6,911 nucleotides of DNA from RBG-13-33-26 sp964430085. Lineage in GTDB: Archaea; Nanobdellota; Nanobdellia; Pacearchaeales; GW2011-AR1. The notes under the pieces were generated by a model. The model had not been told where the DNA came from, did not search any database, and was given only the letters and a program-made list of their open reading frames with translations. This document shows positions 5,108 to 6,911 of the stretch, in pieces. The stretch spans positions 1-6,911 of the forward strand of contig CAYSES010000021.1 of assembly GCA_964430085.1 (NCBI GenBank). Direction: 5' to 3'. The position numbers and the translations under genes were made by a program. Positions within the stretch are counted from its first letter, which is position 1, and every line of letters starts with the position of its first letter.

Positions 5108-6487
5108 ATGAAAAAGATATTCTCCTTGGTGATAATTACTCTTCTTATCTTCCCGTTGATTTCTGCAATAAGTTTAAACATTGAACAAAAAACAGATGAT
5201 GTAGAAATGATTCTTGGATTAAACAGGCCTGCCATTTTTGATTTAAGCATAACAAATCAAGGAGCCGGAGATTATTTCATGTTTTACAACTACTTTGGAT
5301 CTGATATGTTCCCAAAAGGGACTGTTAAGATAGATGGATGGGAAACAAAAGACGTTCAAGTAGGAATATACCCACGAGATGATTTAAAACAGGATGGCAG
5401 ATTTAAATTTGATATTTTTATAAAAGGGCAAAATGGAGAACAAACAAGTTATCCATTAATGGTTAATGTGATAAAATTAAAAGATGCTTTTGAAATAGGA
5501 GCAGAAGAATTCAAACCAGATTCAAATAATGTTTCAGTTTATATAAAAAATAAAGTTAATTTTAATTTTGAGAATCTAGATGCTAAATTTAAATCTTCTT
5601 TTTTTAATTTTGAAAAAACATTCTCCCTAGGACCTTATCAAAAAGAAAGTTTTGAAATAAGTTTAAACAAAGATGATTTCAGGGATTTAATGGCTGGGTT
5701 TTACACATTAAATGCTGAGATAACTGCCGATGATCAAAAAGCAGATGTGGAAGGAATAATGAAATTTTCTGAGAAAGATATTGTTACAAGCTCTCAGGAT
5801 GAATATGGAATTATAATCCACACAAAAAAAATAACTAAAGTTAATGAAGGAAATGTTATCTCAGAATCATCGACTGTCTTAAGGAAGAATATAATATCAA
5901 GATTGTTTACAACTTTCAGCCCAGAGCCAGTATTAGTTGAAAGGCAGGGATTAAGTGTATACTATACATGGGAGAATGAATTAAAACCAGGAGAAAAACT
6001 TGATATTGTTGTAAGGACAAACTGGCTTCTTCCTTTATTGGCAGTTTTGTTAGTTATAGCCACAGTAGTATTAGTAAAACAGTTCTCAAAAACAAATCTT
6101 TCCTTAAGAAAAAAAGTAACGTTTGTAAGGGCAAAGGGCGGAGAATTTGCATTAAAAGTATCAATAATAGTAAATGCAAGAAAATATGTTGAAAGAGTTA
6201 ATATAATTGACAGGCTGCCAGCATTAGTAAAGTTGCATGAAAGATTTGGCGGAGAAACTCCAAAAAGAGTTGATGAAAAGAACAGAAGATTAGAATGGTA
6301 TTTTGACAAGTTAGATGCAGGAGAATCAAGAGTTATCTCATATATAATTTATTCAAAAGTTGGGGTTCTTGGAAAGTTTTCTCTTCCGACAACAACTGCA
6401 ATATATGAAAGAGAAGGAGAAGTTAGAGAAGCCGAATCAAATCAGGCTTTTTTTCTGGCAGATCAAGTAAGGAAAGTTGAAGATTAA
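5108..6487 (+). CDS. Secreted-type single-TM surface protein with DUF11-like C-terminal domain
   Basis: The 459-residue product starts with a signal peptide (K2 K3, hydrophobic about 4-19, possible cleavage after A20). An ectodomain of about 280 residues follows and reads as consecutive beta-sandwich units. The first (about 24-125) has the LNRPAIFDLSITNQGAGDY and FKFDIFIKGQNG pattern of archaeal Ig-like/NEW3-like domains. The second runs about 126-222. The third (about 232-304) ends YYTWENELKPGEKLDIVVRTNW. One strong membrane helix (306-324) comes next. Residues 332-455 resemble a DUF11-type repeat: KVSIIVNARKYVERVNIIDRLP, then LEWYFDKLDAGESRVISYIIY. By the simple topology this last domain is cytosolic, which is unusual. 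A role in the cell envelope is likely; a specific function is not visible. The TATA box at 5077-5086 fixes the start and predicts a leaderless mRNA. Confidence 0.85.
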   Translation: MKKIFSLVIITLLIFPLISAISLNIEQKTDDVEMILGLNRPAIFDLSITNQGAGDYFMFYNYFGSDMFPKGTVKIDGWETKDVQVGIYPRDDLKQDGRFKFDIFIKGQNGEQTSYPLMVNVIKLKDAFEIGAEEFKPDSNNVSVYIKNKVNFNFENLDAKFKSSFFNFEKTFSLGPYQKESFEISLNKDDFRDLMAGFYTLNAEITADDQKADVEGIMKFSEKDIVTSSQDEYGIIIHTKKITKVNEGNVISESSTVLRKNIISRLFTTFSPEPVLVERQGLSVYYTWENELKPGEKLDIVVRTNWLLPLLAVLLVIATVVLVKQFSKTNLSLRKKVTFVRAKGGEFALKVSIIVNARKYVERVNIIDRLPALVKLHERFGGETPKRVDEKNRRLEWYFDKLDAGESRVISYIIYSKVGVLGKFSLPTTTAIYEREGEVREAESNQAFFLADQVRKVED

Positions 6488-6492
6488 TAAAA

Positions 6493-6500
6493 CTTATAAA
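6493..6500 (+). promoter_or_regulatory. TATA box after the surface-protein gene
   Basis: CTTATAAA begins 6 nt after the surface-protein stop codon and is preceded by AATAAA. Its centre is 25.5 nt before an ATG at 6522 that opens only a 14-codon frame. It is about 104 nt before the 6601 gene. Transcription from it would give the 6601 gene a long leader, or make a separate short RNA. Confidence 0.5.
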
Positions 6501-6521
6501 TGAGAGTTAGTTACAATTTCT

Positions 6522-6566
6522 ATGAATCATATGTCTCGATTTAAAGAATTTTATTTTTTCTTTTAG
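6522..6566 (+). CDS. Possible 14-codon leader peptide or mini-ORF
   Basis: ATG at 6522 opens the frame MNHMSRFKEFYFFF and closes at TAG 6564-6566. Its only support is position: a good TATA box is centred 25.5 nt upstream, exactly as for the larger genes here. The peptide ends in aromatic residues (F E F Y F F F apart from the glutamate), encoded by a T-rich stretch that could equally be a terminator. It could be a leader peptide for the cysteine-rich gene 35 nt downstream, or only the 5' part of that gene's mRNA. The ATG may be coincidental. Confidence 0.25.
   Translation: MNHMSRFKEFYFFF
6549..6564 (+). terminator. T-rich stretch, possible terminator
   Basis: TTTTATTTTTTCTTTT is the longest T-rich run in this intergenic region and lies downstream of the surface-protein gene. 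It could end transcripts of that gene or of a short RNA starting near 6522. A 5-bp pair, GTCTC (6533-6537) with GAGAC (6569-6573), brackets it. No tight hairpin precedes the T-run. Confidence 0.35.
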
Positions 6567-6590
6567 TTGAGACTTCATTCTAAATTTAAT

Positions 6591-6594
6591 GGAG
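6591..6594 (+). promoter_or_regulatory. Shine-Dalgarno site that decides the 6601 start
   Basis: GGAG lies 6 nt before the ATG at 6601, the same spacing as in the thermosome gene. The in-frame ATG at 6589 overlaps the GGAG itself and has neither a ribosome binding site nor a TATA box at leaderless distance, so 6601 is preferred. Confidence 0.6.
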
Positions 6595-6600
6595 TCAAAA

Positions 6601-6813
6601 ATGTATATCAATTGTGAAAATTGCAGAGATGGAATGTGTGTATATATCCCAAAAAATTTAAAGATGGTAATATATCAAAAATGCCCTTGTACATATCTCT
6701 CTGAAAAAGATAGAGCAAATGTTATAAAAAATTGTGCATCAAAAACTTTGATTAGAAAAATAAAAGAAAGGGATAGAGTATTAAGTTTGAAAAAATTAGA
6801 TGAGAACTTTTAA
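6601..6813 (+). CDS. Small cysteine-rich protein, possible zinc binder
   Basis: The 70-residue product (74 if begun at 6589) is not recognised. Six cysteines are present: C5, C8 and C13 (CENCRDGMC), C28 and C30 (KCPCTYLS), and C45. The first five sit in two clusters separated by about 15 residues, which suggests a small zinc or metal site with CxxC...CxC ligands; metal binding is inferred. The second half is a charged helix (about 35-68) rich in K, R, D and E, and there is no signal or membrane segment. Start choice rests on the GGAG site 6 nt upstream. The stop codon TAA (6811-6813) lies inside the TATA box of the next tRNA gene. It could be a nucleic-acid or protein adaptor, but nothing in the neighbourhood identifies a partner. 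Confidence 0.7.
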   Translation: MYINCENCRDGMCVYIPKNLKMVIYQKCPCTYLSEKDRANVIKNCASKTLIRKIKERDRVLSLKKLDENF

Positions 6814-6815
6814 AA
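6808..6815 (+). promoter_or_regulatory. TATA box of tRNA-Tyr, overlapping a stop codon
   Basis: TTTTAAAA is centred 28.5 nt before the first tRNA base, so initiation would fall one to a few bases before the mature 5' end. The TAA stop of the cysteine-rich protein is part of the box. Confidence 0.55.
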
Positions 6816-6839
6816 ATACGTCTTAATTATTTTATCTAG

Positions 6840-6910
6840 CCCTCCATAGCATAGTGGTAATGCAGTCGGCTGTAGACCGGCGTATCCAAGTTCGATTCTT
6901 GGTGGGGGGA
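6840..6910 (+). tRNA. tRNA-Tyr(GTA), complete, intronless
   Basis: All arms fold. Acceptor CCCTCCA (6840-6846) pairs with TGGGGGG (6903-6909), with one T-G pair. The D stem is GCAT/ATGC, the anticodon stem GTCGG/CCGGC (one T-G pair), and the anticodon loop CTGTAGA has GTA at 6872-6874. The variable loop has 4 nt, and the T arm is CCAAG-TTCGATT-CTTGG. The C1-G72 pair with discriminator A73 (6910) is the archaeal/eukaryotic tyrosine identity set. There is no intron in the anticodon loop. CCA is not encoded; the next base is T. Confidence 0.97.
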
Positions 6911-6911
6911 T

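Noticed and set aside
5962..6309. Minus-strand frame inside the surface-protein gene
   Set aside because: It is the antisense shadow of the membrane helix and C-terminal domain.
6501..6588. C/D-box sRNA or riboswitch in the leader region
   Set aside because: No RUGAUGA/CUGA box pair and no recognisable aptamer were found; only a 5-bp pair with a 31-nt loop is visible.
1..6911. CRISPR array, insertion sequence, toxin-antitoxin or defence cassette
   Set aside because: No regularly spaced direct repeats, transposase motifs, terminal inverted repeats or recognisable toxin, nuclease or effector domains were seen on either strand.

Overview
This is a compact, AT-rich archaeal window. The evidence is a group II chaperonin (thermosome) gene, tRNA genes without an encoded CCA end, an archaeal C1-G72 tRNA-Tyr, TATA boxes at archaeal spacing and almost no Shine-Dalgarno sites. 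Small genes, many conserved-looking hypotheticals and tight packing suggest a DPANN-type lineage (Woesearchaeota/Pacearchaeota-like). That placement is inference. A run of exactly 100 N shows this is a scaffolded draft, probably metagenomic, assembly.

Layout. Positions 1-41 are the 3' part of a tRNA-Gly(GCC). A ten-helix EamA/DMT-type transporter follows (85-936, +), then an unrecognised soluble protein (967-1443, +). This meets the thermosome gene (1445-3052, -) tail to tail with one base between the stop codons. Upstream of the thermosome, on the same strand, is an unrecognised gene interrupted by the N gap (3125-3500, -). Next come a two-CBS-domain protein with a C-terminal zinc ribbon (3596-4150, +) and a convergent, 8-base-overlapping small membrane protein (4143-4487, -). 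Then follow a hypothetical soluble protein (4561-5064, +), a large signal-peptide/single-TM surface protein (5108-6487, +), a possible 14-codon mini-ORF (6522-6566, +), a cysteine-rich 70-residue protein (6601-6813, +) and a complete tRNA-Tyr(GTA) (6840-6910, +).

The genes do not form an obvious pathway or operon. Almost every one has its own TATA box, so each looks separately transcribed. The clearest pattern is regulatory. In seven cases the centre of a TATA-like box lies about 25-27 nt before a start codon, the geometry of leaderless transcripts. Only the thermosome and the cysteine-rich gene have a clear GGAG Shine-Dalgarno site, in both cases exactly 6 nt before ATG. The thermosome also has a TATA box at leaderless distance, flanked by an 8-bp inverted repeat.

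I found no CRISPR array, insertion sequence, toxin-antitoxin pair, defence cassette or other clearly new multi-gene system. The points most worth a second look are the thermosome promoter, the mini-ORF, the split gene at the gap and the surface protein's architecture.
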